Of a stretch of 64,000 nucleotides of DNA, positions 9,235 to 18,527 are shown piece by piece. The notes under the pieces are model-generated. The model was not told the origin of the DNA. It saw only the letters and a program-made list of their open reading frames with translations, and did no database searches. Each line of letters begins with the position of its first letter. The first letter of the stretch is position 1. The position numbers were made by a program, and so were the translations under genes. Origin of the DNA: Pseudoalteromonas viridis (lineage in GTDB: Bacteria; Pseudomonadota; Gammaproteobacteria; Enterobacterales; Alteromonadaceae); contig NZ_CP072425.1 of NCBI RefSeq assembly GCF_017742995.1, positions 1,984,001 through 2,048,000 on the forward strand. The letters run 5' to 3'.

Positions 9235-9735
9235 ATGCAGTTATTTATGGTTTATTTGGGTGGTCGTCTGAGCGGCTGTCACATTGAAATGCATGACATT
9301 CGTTTTGTGGTTGGCGAGCGTATTGAAGATACATTCGGCGCGCTCAAACAGCAATGGGTCGGCGATAAGGACAAGGTTCATATGGACAGCTATGTTGCAC
9401 TTGAGCATATTGATGGCTTTCGGGTGGAACTGGTCAGTGAGCCGCCTGCGCAACAACCCAATCTGTACTTTGTTAATCTGGGTGGATACCGGCACGACAG
9501 CCTGGCGGAGCAGCATGCATTTGGTTTGTTCGTCGCCCCCACCGCCCAGATTGCCAAAGCGCGGGCGCTGGATACCTTATTGCCGGGGGTGGACTTACCT
9601 CACAAAGATGACTTGTATGCTGTGGATGATTGTATGGCGATAGATTTGATTGACGGACAGCACTATGTGCGTTTGACACCCAGTGGCCAGTCACAGTCTC
9701 TTGCACCGCAGTGGTTTGGCTATCATAAACTGTAA
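9235..9735 (+). CDS. DUF1543 domain protein
   Basis: 166 residues beginning MQLFMVYLGGRLSGCHIEMHD, the characteristic opening of DUF1543 proteins, followed by HDIRFVVGERIEDTF. A second similar unit follows (LYFVNLGGYRHDSLAEQHAFGLFVAPT), giving two related alpha/beta halves, as is usual in this family. There is no signal peptide and no recognisable catalytic motif, so it is presumably a cytosolic protein of unknown function. It is transcribed alone. Confidence 0.82.
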   Translation: MQLFMVYLGGRLSGCHIEMHDIRFVVGERIEDTFGALKQQWVGDKDKVHMDSYVALEHIDGFRVELVSEPPAQQPNLYFVNLGGYRHDSLAEQHAFGLFVAPTAQIAKARALDTLLPGVDLPHKDDLYAVDDCMAIDLIDGQHYVRLTPSGQSQSLAPQWFGYHKL

Positions 9736-9751
9736 AGCTTTACGCAAAGGG

Positions 9752-9955
9752 TCATTCCTCTTTGTCGGCCTTAATTGCGATCCGGATGGCGATAATGACG
9801 ATGGCAAACATCAGAAAAGGGAGCGCTGCTAAGGCATATTCTGCAATGTGGCTGTCCTGATAATTGGGCTGCAAAATAAAGTGTCCACCAATGCATAAAG
9901 CGATACTGACAAAGAGTAAAGGTAGCATTTTCAGTTCTTTATTGGGTTTGCTCAT
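9752..9955 (-). CDS. Small two-helix membrane protein
   Basis: 67 residues from the ATG at 9953-9955 (MSKPNKELKMLPLLF). The frame continues upstream to 10102, but that extension is basic, contains no hydrophobic segment and overlaps the proB promoter region. Two transmembrane helices are apparent, LLFVSIALCIGGHFIL and YALAALPFLMFAIVIIAIRIAI, followed by a charged tail KADKEE. No family is recognised. The gene is divergent from proB. Confidence 0.6.
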   Translation of the reverse strand: MSKPNKELKMLPLLFVSIALCIGGHFILQPNYQDSHIAEYALAALPFLMFAIVIIAIRIAIKADKEE

Positions 9956-10134
9956 GGTTTTTGCCTGTACAGTGTGTTTCGTCACAGGCTTTTTAAACGA
10001 GTTATCTCCACAACGCAAGCCATTGTCGGTGTTTCTTTGATCCAGCCCCTTTTTTAGCCTGCCATTTTTTTGCCTGCACCTTCGTGATATAACAAAGCCC
10101 AATGCCTGTCATTTGTACAGTGAGGGAATGAGGA

Positions 10135-11259
10135 ATGAAAAAAACTAAGGTAATCGTGATCAAGCTCGGCACCAGTGTCTTAACCGCAGGTACGGATAAG
10201 CTAAACAAGCCGCGTATGATCGACATTGTCACCCAGTGTATGGCACTCAAACAGCAAGGCTATCAGCCGGTGTTGGTCTCCAGTGGCGCAGTCGCGGCAG
10301 GCAGAGATGCCGTTGAGCATAGTGTGGGTGTCTCCATTGCAGAAAAGCAGATGCTTGCAGCCATAGGTCAGGGGCAATTGATCCATCTGTGGCAATCGCT
10401 GTTTGCGCTGTACGACCAGCCGGTGGCACAGCTGCTGTTAACCCGTGCCGATGTCGAAGACAGAGGGCGCTATCTCAATGCGCGCGATACCATTACTCAG
10501 CTGTTAAAACATCAGGTGATCCCCATCGTTAACGAAAACGATGCGGTTGCCACCTCGGAAATCAAAGTCGGCGACAACGACAACCTGTCATCGCTGGTGG
10601 CCATTTTGGCCAATGCCGATAAACTGCTGTTGCTGACCGATCAGCCAGGTTTGTTTACTGCCGATCCGCGCAGCAACCCGACCGCGACGCTTATCTCAGA
10701 AGTAGAGCAAATTGATCAGTCACTGATGGCGCTGGCGGGGGGAGCAGGCAGTAAGCTGGGTACAGGTGGCATGTATACTAAGCTTGAAGCGGCGCGCACG
10801 GCGCAGCGTGCGGGAATTGAAACCATCATTGCCAAAGGCGCCGAGCCACAGGTAATAGAGCAAGTGATGGCAGGTACAGCGCAAAGTACCACCTTTGTGC
10901 GTTTTGATGCACCGCTTGAGGGGCGTAAAAAGTGGCTCCTGTCGGGCCCTAAATCGGCAGGCTTTGTGCAATGTGACATCGGCGCTGTTGCAGCCATCAG
11001 TCATCAGGGCGCAAGCCTGCTGGCCAAAGGCATTGTTGCGATGGGGGGAGAGTTTGCACGCGGCGATGTCATTGAAATTCGCGATCTAGATAATCAGCTG
11101 GTTGCTAAGGGGCTGGTTGCTTTTGATCATCAGGAAATGGATCAGATCAAGCAGCTGCACAGCAGTGAGATCCCACTGGTGCTGGGTTATCCGGCCTCAA
11201 ACGTTGTGGTACATCGTGACGACTTGGTGTTGCTGGATGTCTATGCGGGCTCAGTTTGA
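10135..11259 (+). CDS. proB: Glutamate 5-kinase
   Basis: 374 residues from ATG 10135, with GAGG just upstream. The N-terminal amino-acid kinase domain has VIKLGTSVLTAG (phosphate loop), PVLVSSGAVAAGRD, NENDAVATSEIKVGDNDNLS (glutamate and ATP site) and GTGGMYTKLEAA. From about residue 280 there is a C-terminal PUA domain (ALLAKGIVAMGGEFARGDVI, then VLGYPASNVVVHRDDLVLL). The protein makes glutamyl-5-phosphate, the first step of proline synthesis, and is feedback-inhibited by proline in its relatives. The partner proA, often adjacent, is not next to it here. Confidence 0.97.
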   Translation: MKKTKVIVIKLGTSVLTAGTDKLNKPRMIDIVTQCMALKQQGYQPVLVSSGAVAAGRDAVEHSVGVSIAEKQMLAAIGQGQLIHLWQSLFALYDQPVAQLLLTRADVEDRGRYLNARDTITQLLKHQVIPIVNENDAVATSEIKVGDNDNLSSLVAILANADKLLLLTDQPGLFTADPRSNPTATLISEVEQIDQSLMALAGGAGSKLGTGGMYTKLEAARTAQRAGIETIIAKGAEPQVIEQVMAGTAQSTTFVRFDAPLEGRKKWLLSGPKSAGFVQCDIGAVAAISHQGASLLAKGIVAMGGEFARGDVIEIRDLDNQLVAKGLVAFDHQEMDQIKQLHSSEIPLVLGYPASNVVVHRDDLVLLDVYAGSV

Positions 11260-11369
11260 CGCTTTGTTTTCTGAATGTGTTTTCGGCTCAGCATGTTCGC
11301 GCGGGCAATTATTGAAAGCTGGTAAATAAACGCTAATCTTTAGAGTGAATCTGATCACCGGGCAACCAT

Positions 11370-12323
11370 GTGACTAAATCCACCTGCGGACACGAATACA
11401 CCATCAGCTTAGTGCAGCTCAAAGAAGAGCGCGCCCTGTATCAGCAGTTTTGTCATATCCTGACATCGCTGCTGCCAGAGGTGGCACTCAGCTTTTTTAT
11501 TCGTCCCAGTTTATCGCGCAAAGAGGCGCTTAAGCTGGTCTATCAGCAGCATGTGGACCAGACATTGCCGTTAGATGAAATGCTGGAAAAAGCCCAACAA
11601 TGCAGAGGCAAGCCTGCGTTGATCAGTAAATCCTATACTTGTATGCCGCTGCGGCTTGACGAACAGGTCATTGGGTTACTGTGGATCTACCAGGCATTAA
11701 CCCCGGCCAACTGTAATCTGGCCGCTCATCTGATGCATGTTTTTTTCCATCAGTTACACACCCTGGCGCTTGCCCGTATCGATCCCTTATCTCAGCTGCT
11801 GAACCGACAAACCTTTGATGAAAAAGTCCTGGAAATTGCCTCCGGTCAGGGTTTTTTGCAACCGCGGGAGGAGCTGGATCTGCGTGGCTGGTATCTGGCG
11901 CTGTTCGATATCGACCACTTTAAACGGGTGAACGACTCCTTTGGTCATGTCATTGGAGACGAAGTGATTTTATTAACTGCCCAGCACCTGAAAGACAACT
12001 TTCGCGCCGAAGACTATGTTTTTCGTTATGGGGGTGAAGAGTTTGCGGTTTTGTTTCAGGCGCATAGCGACGATGAAGCACAATCACTGTTGGACCGGGT
12101 CCGCAAGGTGATAGGCCAGGTGGCATTTCCTCAGGTGGGTCGCATCACGCTCAGCGGCGGCTATACGGAGGTAACAGATGTTATGCAGGTGTCGGAATTA
12201 GTCAACCAGGCGGATACCGCGCTGTACCATGCCAAACAACATGGTCGCAACCAAGTTGTTTTTTATTGTACGCTGGGACTCGCTGCGCCTCAGATCATGA
12301 CCTCAGATATCGAACTTTTTTAA
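11370..12323 (+). CDS. Diguanylate cyclase (GGDEF domain)
   Basis: 317 residues from a GTG at 11370. Residues 1-135 form a cytosolic sensor-like part of unassigned fold, perhaps GAF-like, with no membrane segment. Residues 140-300 are a GGDEF domain: DPLSQLLNRQTFDEK, FDIDHFKRVNDSFGH with the metal Asp residues, and the active-site loop YGGEEF near residue 221. Five residues before GGEEF is RAED, matching the RxxD inhibitory site, so c-di-GMP product inhibition is expected. The enzyme should be active, making c-di-GMP from two GTP to affect motility or biofilm formation. It sits 110 bases behind proB with no sign of functional linkage. Confidence 0.92.
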   Translation: MTKSTCGHEYTISLVQLKEERALYQQFCHILTSLLPEVALSFFIRPSLSRKEALKLVYQQHVDQTLPLDEMLEKAQQCRGKPALISKSYTCMPLRLDEQVIGLLWIYQALTPANCNLAAHLMHVFFHQLHTLALARIDPLSQLLNRQTFDEKVLEIASGQGFLQPREELDLRGWYLALFDIDHFKRVNDSFGHVIGDEVILLTAQHLKDNFRAEDYVFRYGGEEFAVLFQAHSDDEAQSLLDRVRKVIGQVAFPQVGRITLSGGYTEVTDVMQVSELVNQADTALYHAKQHGRNQVVFYCTLGLAAPQIMTSDIELF

Positions 12324-12332
12324 GTCACCGGG

Positions 12333-12353
12333 GGCCAATTTTTTGGCCAGTTT
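12333..12353 (+). terminator. Possible terminator after the diguanylate cyclase gene
   Basis: GGCCAA (12333-12338) and TTGGCC (12343-12348) pair around a TTTT loop and are followed by AGTTTGT. The U-tract is poor, so this is a weak candidate. Confidence 0.4.
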
Positions 12354-12392
12354 GTGGTATTCTACGCGCCACAAGAAACCTGGAGTATGACA

Positions 12393-12758
12393 ATGAAATT
12401 AATCCGTATGCTGCTTGGCAGCCTGATCTTAGTGTTTGATTTTATCTTTACCCCGCGCAGTAAAAAACGCCCGGCAGACGCGCAGGCAAAGTTGGATGCG
12501 CAAACTGCTAAACTGAAGCTGTATCAGTTCAAGGGCTGTCCGTTTTGCGTCAAGGTACGCCGCGCGGCGAAGCGCGAAGGGTTAAAGCTGGAAACCCGTG
12601 ATGCGATGAATAATCAGGTACACCGTCAGGAGCTGCAAGAGCAGGGCGGCAAGATTAAGGTGCCTTGCCTGCGCATTGAAGAGCAAAACCAAGTGACCTG
12701 GCTGTATGAATCGAACGACATTGTGGCGTATTTACAAAAGCTTGAACAGGCTGCTTAA
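12393..12758 (+). CDS. Membrane-anchored glutaredoxin
   Basis: 121 residues from ATG 12393, since GGAG at 12382-12385 gives a 7-base spacing; the in-frame ATG at 12387 is too close. An N-terminal helix, IRMLLGSLILVFDFIF, anchors the protein. The thioredoxin fold from about residue 45 carries KLYQFKGCPFCVKVRRAA with the CPFC dithiol, then KVPCLRI supplying the cis-proline loop, and SNDIVAYL as the glutathione-binding end. It would reduce disulfides or glutathione mixed disulfides near the inner membrane. The dithiol side probably faces the cytoplasm, given the basic residues directly after the helix, but the topology is not proved. Confidence 0.87.
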   Translation: MKLIRMLLGSLILVFDFIFTPRSKKRPADAQAKLDAQTAKLKLYQFKGCPFCVKVRRAAKREGLKLETRDAMNNQVHRQELQEQGGKIKVPCLRIEEQNQVTWLYESNDIVAYLQKLEQAA

Positions 12759-12859
12759 TCACCACATCCGGTAAACTGTGTTGCAATAGTTTGCCCGCAC
12801 AAGGGGCTATGCTAGCATTAGCCCCATGACCTCATTAGACACAATTTAAGAGAAAAAAC

Positions 12860-14347
12860 ATGACTATCCGTACGCGTGTTGCCCCGTCACCGACGGGCGA
12901 TCCCCACTTAGGCACGGCCTATATTGCGTTATTCAACTACTGTTTTGCCAAGCAGCAAGGCGGTGAATTCGTGCTGCGTATCGAAGATACCGATCAGCAA
13001 AGAAGTACCCCGGAATCAGAGCAGGCGATTATGGACAGCCTGCGCTGGCTGGGTCTTGAGTGGGACCACGGACCGGATGTGGGCGGCGAATTCGGCCCTT
13101 ACCGTCAGTCTGAGCGTAGCGATTTATATAAAAAATATGCTCACCAACTGGTTGAAGAAGGCAAGGCGTTCTACTGCTTCGCAACGGCGCAAGAGCTGGA
13201 CGAAATGCGCGAGCAGCAAATGGCTGAAGGGTTACGCCCTAAGTACGATGGTCGCGGTCTGAAGCTGAGCCAGGAAGAAATTCAGGCAAACCTGGATGCC
13301 GGTAAGCCGTATGTGATCCGTATGATGATCCCAGAAGAAGGCAGCTTTAAGTTTAACGACTACCTGCGCGGTGAGATTGAGATCCCGTGGGAAAATGTCG
13401 ATATGCAAGTACTGCTTAAAGCAGATGGCTTCCCAACTTACTTCCTGGCCAACGTAGTTGACGATCACCACATGCAGATCAGCCATATCTTCCGTGGTGA
13501 AGAGTGGATCAACTCAGCGCCTAAGCTGCTGAAGCTGTACGAAGACTTTGGCTGGCAGGCGCCGGTACTGGGGCATTTGCCACTGCTGCGTAACCCGGAT
13601 AAGTCTAAGCTGTCTAAGCGTAAGAACCCAACTTCTATTAACTACTACAAAGAAATGGGTTATCTGCCTGAAGCGGTACTGAACTACCTGGGCCGTATGG
13701 GCTGGTCAATGCCGGACGAGCGTGAAAAGTTCACTCTGGCTGAGATGATTGAACACTTCGATATGAAGCGCGTGTCACTAGGTGGACCGGTATTTGATAT
13801 CGATAAGCTAAGCTGGCTGAATGGCCTGTGGATCCGTGAAGACTTGAGCGACGAGCAGCTGATTGAGCGCTTCGTTGACTGGAAACTCAATGGTCAGATG
13901 CTGGCGCGTGTACTGCCTGAAGCAAAAACGCGTATCAACACCTTGTCAGATTTGGTCGGCCTGGCTGGTCACTTTGTGGGTGGTATTCCAGAGTATGATC
14001 CTGCGCTACTGACCGCTGGTAAAGCGGAAGAAGAAACGGTGCGTCAGGCGCTGCAATTCTTCATCTGGGAGCTGGATAAGCTGCGTCAGTGGAACAAGAG
14101 TGAGGTCTTCGCAGTGGCTAAGTCAGTTGCGACTTTCCATGAACTGAAGATCAAAGATTTCCTGGAGCCAATCTTCGTGGCTATTACCGGCAAAACCTCA
14201 TCAACTTCTGTGGTTGATGCGATGGAGATCCTGGGCTCAGACTTGTCGCGTGCACGTTTACGTGTGGCACTGAACCATCTGGGAGTTTCTAAGAAGCAAG
14301 CTAAGAAGCTGGAAAAAGCATACCGCGAGTATCCCAGCATCGGGTAA
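12860..14347 (+). CDS. gltX: Glutamyl-tRNA synthetase
   Basis: 495 residues. The class I signature is present as [16 protein letters not shown] (the HIGH motif variant HLGT) and [10 protein letters not shown] (KMSKS motif). Between them are [12 protein letters not shown] and [14 protein letters not shown] of the Rossmann domain. The C-terminal anticodon-binding helices end [12 protein letters not shown]. It charges tRNA-Glu with glutamate. It has its own promoter region and is followed by hairpins at 14366-14432. Confidence 0.97.
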   Translation: MTIRTRVAPSPTGDPHLGTAYIALFNYCFAKQQGGEFVLRIEDTDQQRSTPESEQAIMDSLRWLGLEWDHGPDVGGEFGPYRQSERSDLYKKYAHQLVEEGKAFYCFATAQELDEMREQQMAEGLRPKYDGRGLKLSQEEIQANLDAGKPYVIRMMIPEEGSFKFNDYLRGEIEIPWENVDMQVLLKADGFPTYFLANVVDDHHMQISHIFRGEEWINSAPKLLKLYEDFGWQAPVLGHLPLLRNPDKSKLSKRKNPTSINYYKEMGYLPEAVLNYLGRMGWSMPDEREKFTLAEMIEHFDMKRVSLGGPVFDIDKLSWLNGLWIREDLSDEQLIERFVDWKLNGQMLARVLPEAKTRINTLSDLVGLAGHFVGGIPEYDPALLTAGKAEEETVRQALQFFIWELDKLRQWNKSEVFAVAKSVATFHELKIKDFLEPIFVAITGKTSSTSVVDAMEILGSDLSRARLRVALNHLGVSKKQAKKLEKAYREYPSIG

Positions 14348-14365
14348 TACACACCTGGGTATCAT

Positions 14366-14388
14366 TAACCCCGCAAAGTCGGGGTTGA
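14366..14388 (+). terminator. Hairpin directly after gltX
   Basis: AACCCCG and CGGGGTT form a 7-bp stem around CAAAGT. It is followed by GAATG rather than a U-run, so it could be a stabilising 3' hairpin; the stronger terminator lies just downstream. Confidence 0.5.
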
Positions 14389-14400
14389 ATGAAACGCATG

Positions 14401-14433
14401 ATAAAAGGCTGAACTCAGGTTCAGCCTTTTTTA
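14401..14433. terminator. Bidirectional terminator between gltX and the gpx-ohrR operon
   Basis: AAAGGCTGAA and TTCAGCCTTT pair around CTCAGG, followed by further T residues and preceded by A residues. It can serve converging transcripts from both sides. Confidence 0.9.
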
Positions 14434-14437
14434 TTGC

Positions 14438-14881
14438 CTAATTATCATTGAGCTGGCTACTTAAAAAGGTATCCAGCAGTGCCTTAAGCTGTTGCAGATC
14501 TGCCACTGGCATATTGGTCTGTGCCAGCATTTGCTGGGGAATACAGCTACAGGCGGCCTCCAGTGCTTTACCTGCATCGGTCAGATAAATATGACACTGA
14601 CGTTCATCACGCTCGGAGCGCACCCGTGTCACTAAATCCTGTTGGGCCAGTCGTTTGAGCAGTGGCGTGAGCGTGTTGCTGTTCAGCTGCGCCCGCTTGC
14701 CTATCTCTCCGACTAATAACCCATCTTGTTGCCACAAGATCATCAGGACTATGTACTGCGGATAGGTCAGGCCATGGGCTTTCAACAGCGGCTGATAGAG
14801 CCGGGTGACCTGACGTGACGCGGCATACAGGCTAAAACATAACTGGTTGTCCAGGCGCAATTGCGTGGGCTGCTCTTTCAT
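14438..14881 (-). CDS. OhrR-like MarR-family peroxide-sensing repressor
   Basis: 147 residues from the ATG at 14879-14881, one base beyond the TAA of the upstream glutathione peroxidase gene, which implies translational coupling. The frame also opens with a GTG at 14890. The protein is a winged-helix MarR member: [35 protein letters not shown] as recognition helix region, and RSERDERQCHIYLTDAG as the wing. Cys15, in LRLDNQLCFSLYAASR, occupies the place of the reactive cysteine of OhrR proteins. It probably senses organic hydroperoxides and represses its own operon through the palindrome at 15381-15402. Cys residues near 100 might serve as resolving thiols. Confidence 0.88.
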   Translation of the reverse strand: MKEQPTQLRLDNQLCFSLYAASRQVTRLYQPLLKAHGLTYPQYIVLMILWQQDGLLVGEIGKRAQLNSNTLTPLLKRLAQQDLVTRVRSERDERQCHIYLTDAGKALEAACSCIPQQMLAQTNMPVADLQQLKALLDTFLSSQLNDN

Positions 14882-14882
14882 C

Positions 14883-15365
14883 TTACGCACTTAATGCTTT
14901 TTCAATATCTTTGCTTATTTTCTCAGGTTTTGTGGTTGGTGCATAGCGCGCCAGTGGTTGACCGTCTTTACCGAGCAGGAACTTAGTAAAGTTCCACTTT
15001 ATTTTGTTGCCAAATAAGCCGGGCAGGGCGTCTTTGAGATAGGCATACAGCGGGTGAGCATTGTCACCATTGACCTCAATTTTCTCCATCATCTGAAAAT
15101 CAACCCCGTAGTTGATCAGGCAGCCCTGTTGGATCTCGCTGGCACTGCCGGGCTCCTGTTGGCCAAACTGGTTACAGGGAAAACCAATGATGGTCAGGCC
15201 CTGCGACCCGTACTGCTCATGCAGCGCCTGAAGCCCTTCGTACTGCGGCGTCAGCCCGCACTGGCTGGCGGTATTCACCACCAGCACCACCTTGCCCTGC
15301 AGGCTGCTAAACTCAAAGGGTTGTCCTTGCAGTGTATTGGCGCTGAACTCATATAGCTTGGTCAT
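14883..15365 (-). CDS. Glutathione peroxidase family thiol peroxidase
   Basis: 160 residues, cytosolic. The peroxidatic cysteine is Cys36 in VVNTASQCGLTPQYEGL, where animal enzymes carry selenocysteine. Cys64 in GFPCNQFGQQEPGS is in the conserved second motif, whose Gln also takes part in catalysis, and WNFTKFLLGKDG supplies the Trp/Asn pair. Bacterial relatives (BtuE-like) reduce lipid and other hydroperoxides, often using thioredoxin. It is the first gene of a two-gene operon with an OhrR-like repressor, and a palindromic operator lies 16 bases upstream of the start codon. Confidence 0.94.
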   Translation of the reverse strand: MTKLYEFSANTLQGQPFEFSSLQGKVVLVVNTASQCGLTPQYEGLQALHEQYGSQGLTIIGFPCNQFGQQEPGSASEIQQGCLINYGVDFQMMEKIEVNGDNAHPLYAYLKDALPGLFGNKIKWNFTKFLLGKDGQPLARYAPTTKPEKISKDIEKALSA

Positions 15366-15380
15366 TTTAAATCTCTCATG

Positions 15381-15402
15381 ATTATATCGTGTGCGATATA
15401 AT
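15381..15402. promoter_or_regulatory. Palindromic operator of the gpx-ohrR operon
   Basis: The arms ATTATATCG (15381-15389) and CGATATAAT (15394-15402) form a perfect 9-bp dyad around a TGTG centre. It lies 16 bases upstream of the gpx start, overlapping where the promoter must be. Size and symmetry fit a MarR/OhrR dimer site. The assignment to the co-transcribed OhrR-like protein is inference from position. Confidence 0.75.
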
Positions 15403-15450
15403 TTAGTGTAACCAAGTTAAGAGATCAAGTTTTATTCAGTCAGGCACTTG

Positions 15451-16326
15451 CTAGTCGGTCGACGTATTAAAACGATCTAACAGAAAATCAATGAGTAAGC
15501 GCACACGGTATGGCATCAGATCTTTACGCGGGTAAACCAGCCAGGAGGCATTATCTGTGACCTGGAACTCGTCCAGCAGGGTGATCAGCGCGCCCGAAGC
15601 AAGATGTGGCTCAACAATGTCACGCGCCAGGTGTGAAATGCCAAGACCTTGCAGACAGGCCTGCAACAGCGCGTGCGGGTGATTGGTCCGCCAGTTCCCG
15701 CTGACTTTGACTTCCTCAATGTTGTCGTCGATGGCAAAGCGCCAGCGGTTATTGGCAGCCAGCAGGCAGTTGTGCTGACTCAGCTCGTGAGGGTGTGTGG
15801 GCACCGGGTGGTGATTAAGGTAATCTGGACTGGCAACCAAAGTCATGGGTCTGGGGGTTAGTTTTCTTGCTATCAGGCTGGAGTCGCGCATGCGACCAAA
15901 GCGAATGGCCAGGTCAAAGCCGTCCTCAACCAAATCGACATTGCGGTTATTAAAATCAATCTCTACGGTGACTTCAGGGTATTGAAGGCAAAACTCTGCT
16001 ATCACCGGGGCGACGCTGTTGGCTACAAAATCCCCGGCACCGGTAATACGTATGTGCCCTTTGGGGATCTGTTGACCACCGAGCAGCTGATCGTTGGCCT
16101 CGCTAAGCTCCTGCTGGATCAGCTTGAGCTTGGCGGCATAGTGCTTGCCCGCATCGGTAAGGTTAATACTGCGTGTCGTGCGTTGCAGTAATAAGGTGCC
16201 CAGTCGCTGTTCCAGCTGCTGGATCTGACGACTGACATGGGAGGTTGATACATCCAGCGCCAGCGCGGCTTTGCTGAAGCTGCCATGTTCTACAACGGCG
16301 AGAAAGATATCCAGACCCTGCCACAT
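15451..16326 (-). CDS. LysR-family transcriptional regulator
   Basis: 291 residues. The N-terminal helix-turn-helix reads FLAVVEHGSFSKAALALDVS then TSHVSRQIQQLEQRLG, and LLQRTTRSINLTDAG is the typical wing. The C-terminal two-lobed effector domain starts near residue 90 (KGHIRITGAGDFVANSVAPV). It is of the CrgA/DhcR-like subgroup. It is divergent from the iron-type alcohol dehydrogenase gene with a 152-base shared promoter region, so that gene is the likeliest target. The effector is unknown. Confidence 0.93.
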   Translation of the reverse strand: MWQGLDIFLAVVEHGSFSKAALALDVSTSHVSRQIQQLEQRLGTLLLQRTTRSINLTDAGKHYAAKLKLIQQELSEANDQLLGGQQIPKGHIRITGAGDFVANSVAPVIAEFCLQYPEVTVEIDFNNRNVDLVEDGFDLAIRFGRMRDSSLIARKLTPRPMTLVASPDYLNHHPVPTHPHELSQHNCLLAANNRWRFAIDDNIEEVKVSGNWRTNHPHALLQACLQGLGISHLARDIVEPHLASGALITLLDEFQVTDNASWLVYPRKDLMPYRVRLLIDFLLDRFNTSTD

Positions 16327-16478
16327 TTTTATCTCTCCAGTGCAAGTAATGGCAATATAATATTTGCATTGTTGCTGTATGGCAAAATTAATTTGCCAGC
16401 CAACTAATGATCCTCACCCGCAGGCAGGCTAGACTAAACGTCGTTTTATATCGAGTCACAAATTAACAGGAACAGAGC

Positions 16479-17633
16479 ATGTTGAATTTCAGTTTTCACA
16501 ATCCAACGCAGATCCTATTCGGAGAAGGTCAGATAGGGGCGATGTCTGACAGTATTCCTGCGGATGCCAAAGTGTTAGTCATTTATGGCGGCGGCAGTAT
16601 TAAAAGTAACGGGATTTATCAGCAGGTGAGCGAGGCGCTGGCCAACCACAACTGGGGCGAGTTCAGTGGTATTGAGCCAAACCCCAGCTATCAGACCTGC
16701 ATGCAGGCGGTGGAGCTGATCCGTGCACAGGGCTATACCTACTTACTGGCTGTGGGTGGTGGCTCGGTCATTGATGGCAGTAAGTTTATCGCGGCGGCAG
16801 CTGAGTTTGACGGTGAGCCGTGGGATATTCTTGCCAAAGGCGCTGAAATCAAGTCTGCACTGGACTTGGGTGTGGTATTAACCCTGCCTGCAACTGGCTC
16901 TGAGTCGAACAGCTTCAGTGTGGTCTCGAACAAAGAAACCAATGACAAACTGCCATTTGCGTCGCCTAAGGTGCAGCCTAAATTTGCGGTATTGGATCCT
17001 CAGGTCATGGCCTCATTGCCTGAGCGCCAGCTTATCAATGGCGTGGTCGACCCGTTTGTTCACGTCATGGAGCAATACCTGACTTATCCCATTGATGCAA
17101 AAGTACAAGACCGTTTTGCCGAAGGCCTGTTGCTGACTTTGATGGAAGAAGGACCTAAGTTGTTCTCTGAGCAAGTGGATTATAAAGTCCGTGCCAATGT
17201 AATGTGGTCAGCAACTATGGCGCTTAATGGCCTGATCGGCTCTGGCGTGCCGCAGGACTGGGGGACGCACATGATTGGTCATGAGCTGACTGCGGTTTAC
17301 GGTTTAGATCACGCACAAACGCTGGCGGTTGTGTTACCCCGTATGATGCTCGAGCAGCGTGATGCCAAGCGTGGCAAACTGCTGCAATACGCCGAGCGTG
17401 TCATGGGGCTGGATATCAGCAATGAAGAGCAGGCCATTGACTTGGCCATTGAGAAGACCGAAGCCTTCTTCCAGTCTCTGGGCATGAAAACCCGTCTGAG
17501 TGACTATGGTGTAGGCGCAGATGCAGCCGATAAAATCGTGGCACAGCTTGAACGTCACGGCATGGTTGCCCTGGGTGAACATCAGCAGGTTGACCTGGCG
17601 AAATCACGCGCTATTTTGGCGGCGTGTTTGTAA
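16479..17633 (+). CDS. Iron-containing alcohol dehydrogenase, YqhD-like
   Basis: 384 residues. It starts MLNFSFHNPTQILFGEGQI, the usual opening of the YqhD/BDH branch. The nucleotide site includes LVIYGGGSIKSNG and LAVGGGSVIDGSKF. Metal ligands are expected in VVDPFVHVMEQYL and in GHELTAVYGLDHAQTLAVV, which has two His. These enzymes reduce short-chain and toxic aldehydes with NADPH and use Fe or Zn. The divergent LysR gene is its probable regulator. The following gene is 114 bases away and not obviously linked. Confidence 0.93.
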   Translation: MLNFSFHNPTQILFGEGQIGAMSDSIPADAKVLVIYGGGSIKSNGIYQQVSEALANHNWGEFSGIEPNPSYQTCMQAVELIRAQGYTYLLAVGGGSVIDGSKFIAAAAEFDGEPWDILAKGAEIKSALDLGVVLTLPATGSESNSFSVVSNKETNDKLPFASPKVQPKFAVLDPQVMASLPERQLINGVVDPFVHVMEQYLTYPIDAKVQDRFAEGLLLTLMEEGPKLFSEQVDYKVRANVMWSATMALNGLIGSGVPQDWGTHMIGHELTAVYGLDHAQTLAVVLPRMMLEQRDAKRGKLLQYAERVMGLDISNEEQAIDLAIEKTEAFFQSLGMKTRLSDYGVGADAADKIVAQLERHGMVALGEHQQVDLAKSRAILAACL

Positions 17634-17747
17634 GACTAATCTCACTGTTTGGGGCGGTGAGCGCAAATCATCGCCCTGTCTTCACGTATTTCACCCGCCT
17701 GTGATACCCTGCGCTGGTCTAAAGCAAAATCACTCGGGGTAAATAGT

Positions 17748-18392
17748 ATGGCAACAAAAGTTTGGGACGGATTCATACGGGGCTTTCACTGGCTACTGGT
17801 TATCGGTATCGCGGTGTTGTACTTCAGCGGCGAAGAAGGCTGGCTGGAAGTGCACTTTGTAACTGGCTATCTGTTACTGGCGCTGATGGCGACGCGTCTT
17901 ATCTGGGGCATCATCGGCAGTCAGACGGCAAAGCTCAGTAGCTTATTCCACCCACCCAAAGCGATTCTCGCTTCATTCAAATCGACCGCGACCTATGTGG
18001 GTCATAACCCGGCAGGCAGCCTGATGGTGCTGGCTTTCTTTGTGCTGATCAGCGTGCAACTTGTCTCAGGTTTATTTACCACCGACGATATTCTGGTTGA
18101 AGGGCCGCTGGTGGCGCATGTGCCATATAGCTGGGCTGAGCTTGCAGGTGATATACACCACACCAATATCGATATTTTGCTGATCGCCATTGCTGTGCAT
18201 ATTAGTGCCATTGTTATTTATCGGCTGAGAGGCAAAAACCTGGTTAAACCATTGCTTACGGGCAACACGGCAGAGCCTGTATCATCTGCGCCAGCTATGC
18301 GTAGCGGGTTGATCGCCTATGGTATTTTTGTTGTGCTCAGTGCAATACTCCTGTTGACGTGGGGCTATGAGCCGCTAATGGCTTTATTTTAA
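17748..18392 (+). CDS. Cytochrome b561 family protein
   Basis: 214 residues with five or more hydrophobic segments. Candidate haem ligands are His15 in IRGFHWLLVIG, the His in LEVHFVTGYLLLALMATRLIWG, and the later ones in ELAGDIHHTNIDILLIAIAVH. The pattern DGFxRxFHW...VHxxTGYxL...RLxWG is that of bacterial di-haem b561 membrane proteins. These carry electrons between quinol and soluble partners, often a c-type cytochrome. No cytochrome c gene is adjacent, so the partner is unknown. Confidence 0.9.
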   Translation: MATKVWDGFIRGFHWLLVIGIAVLYFSGEEGWLEVHFVTGYLLLALMATRLIWGIIGSQTAKLSSLFHPPKAILASFKSTATYVGHNPAGSLMVLAFFVLISVQLVSGLFTTDDILVEGPLVAHVPYSWAELAGDIHHTNIDILLIAIAVHISAIVIYRLRGKNLVKPLLTGNTAEPVSSAPAMRSGLIAYGIFVVLSAILLLTWGYEPLMALF

Positions 18393-18527
18393 TTCTGTTA
18401 AGTTGCTGCAATTGCTAAACTTTTAACAGATTAACACGTCATTTTAAGGAAACTTAAACAGATATGACCTCTGTTGGTCATAATTCTGCTAACATAGCGC
18501 GGTTTTAAAGCAATACAGAAGTGAATT

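Noticed and set aside
10716..11004. Reverse open frames of 93-94 codons inside proB
   Set aside because: Antisense to a fully conserved enzyme; no start context.
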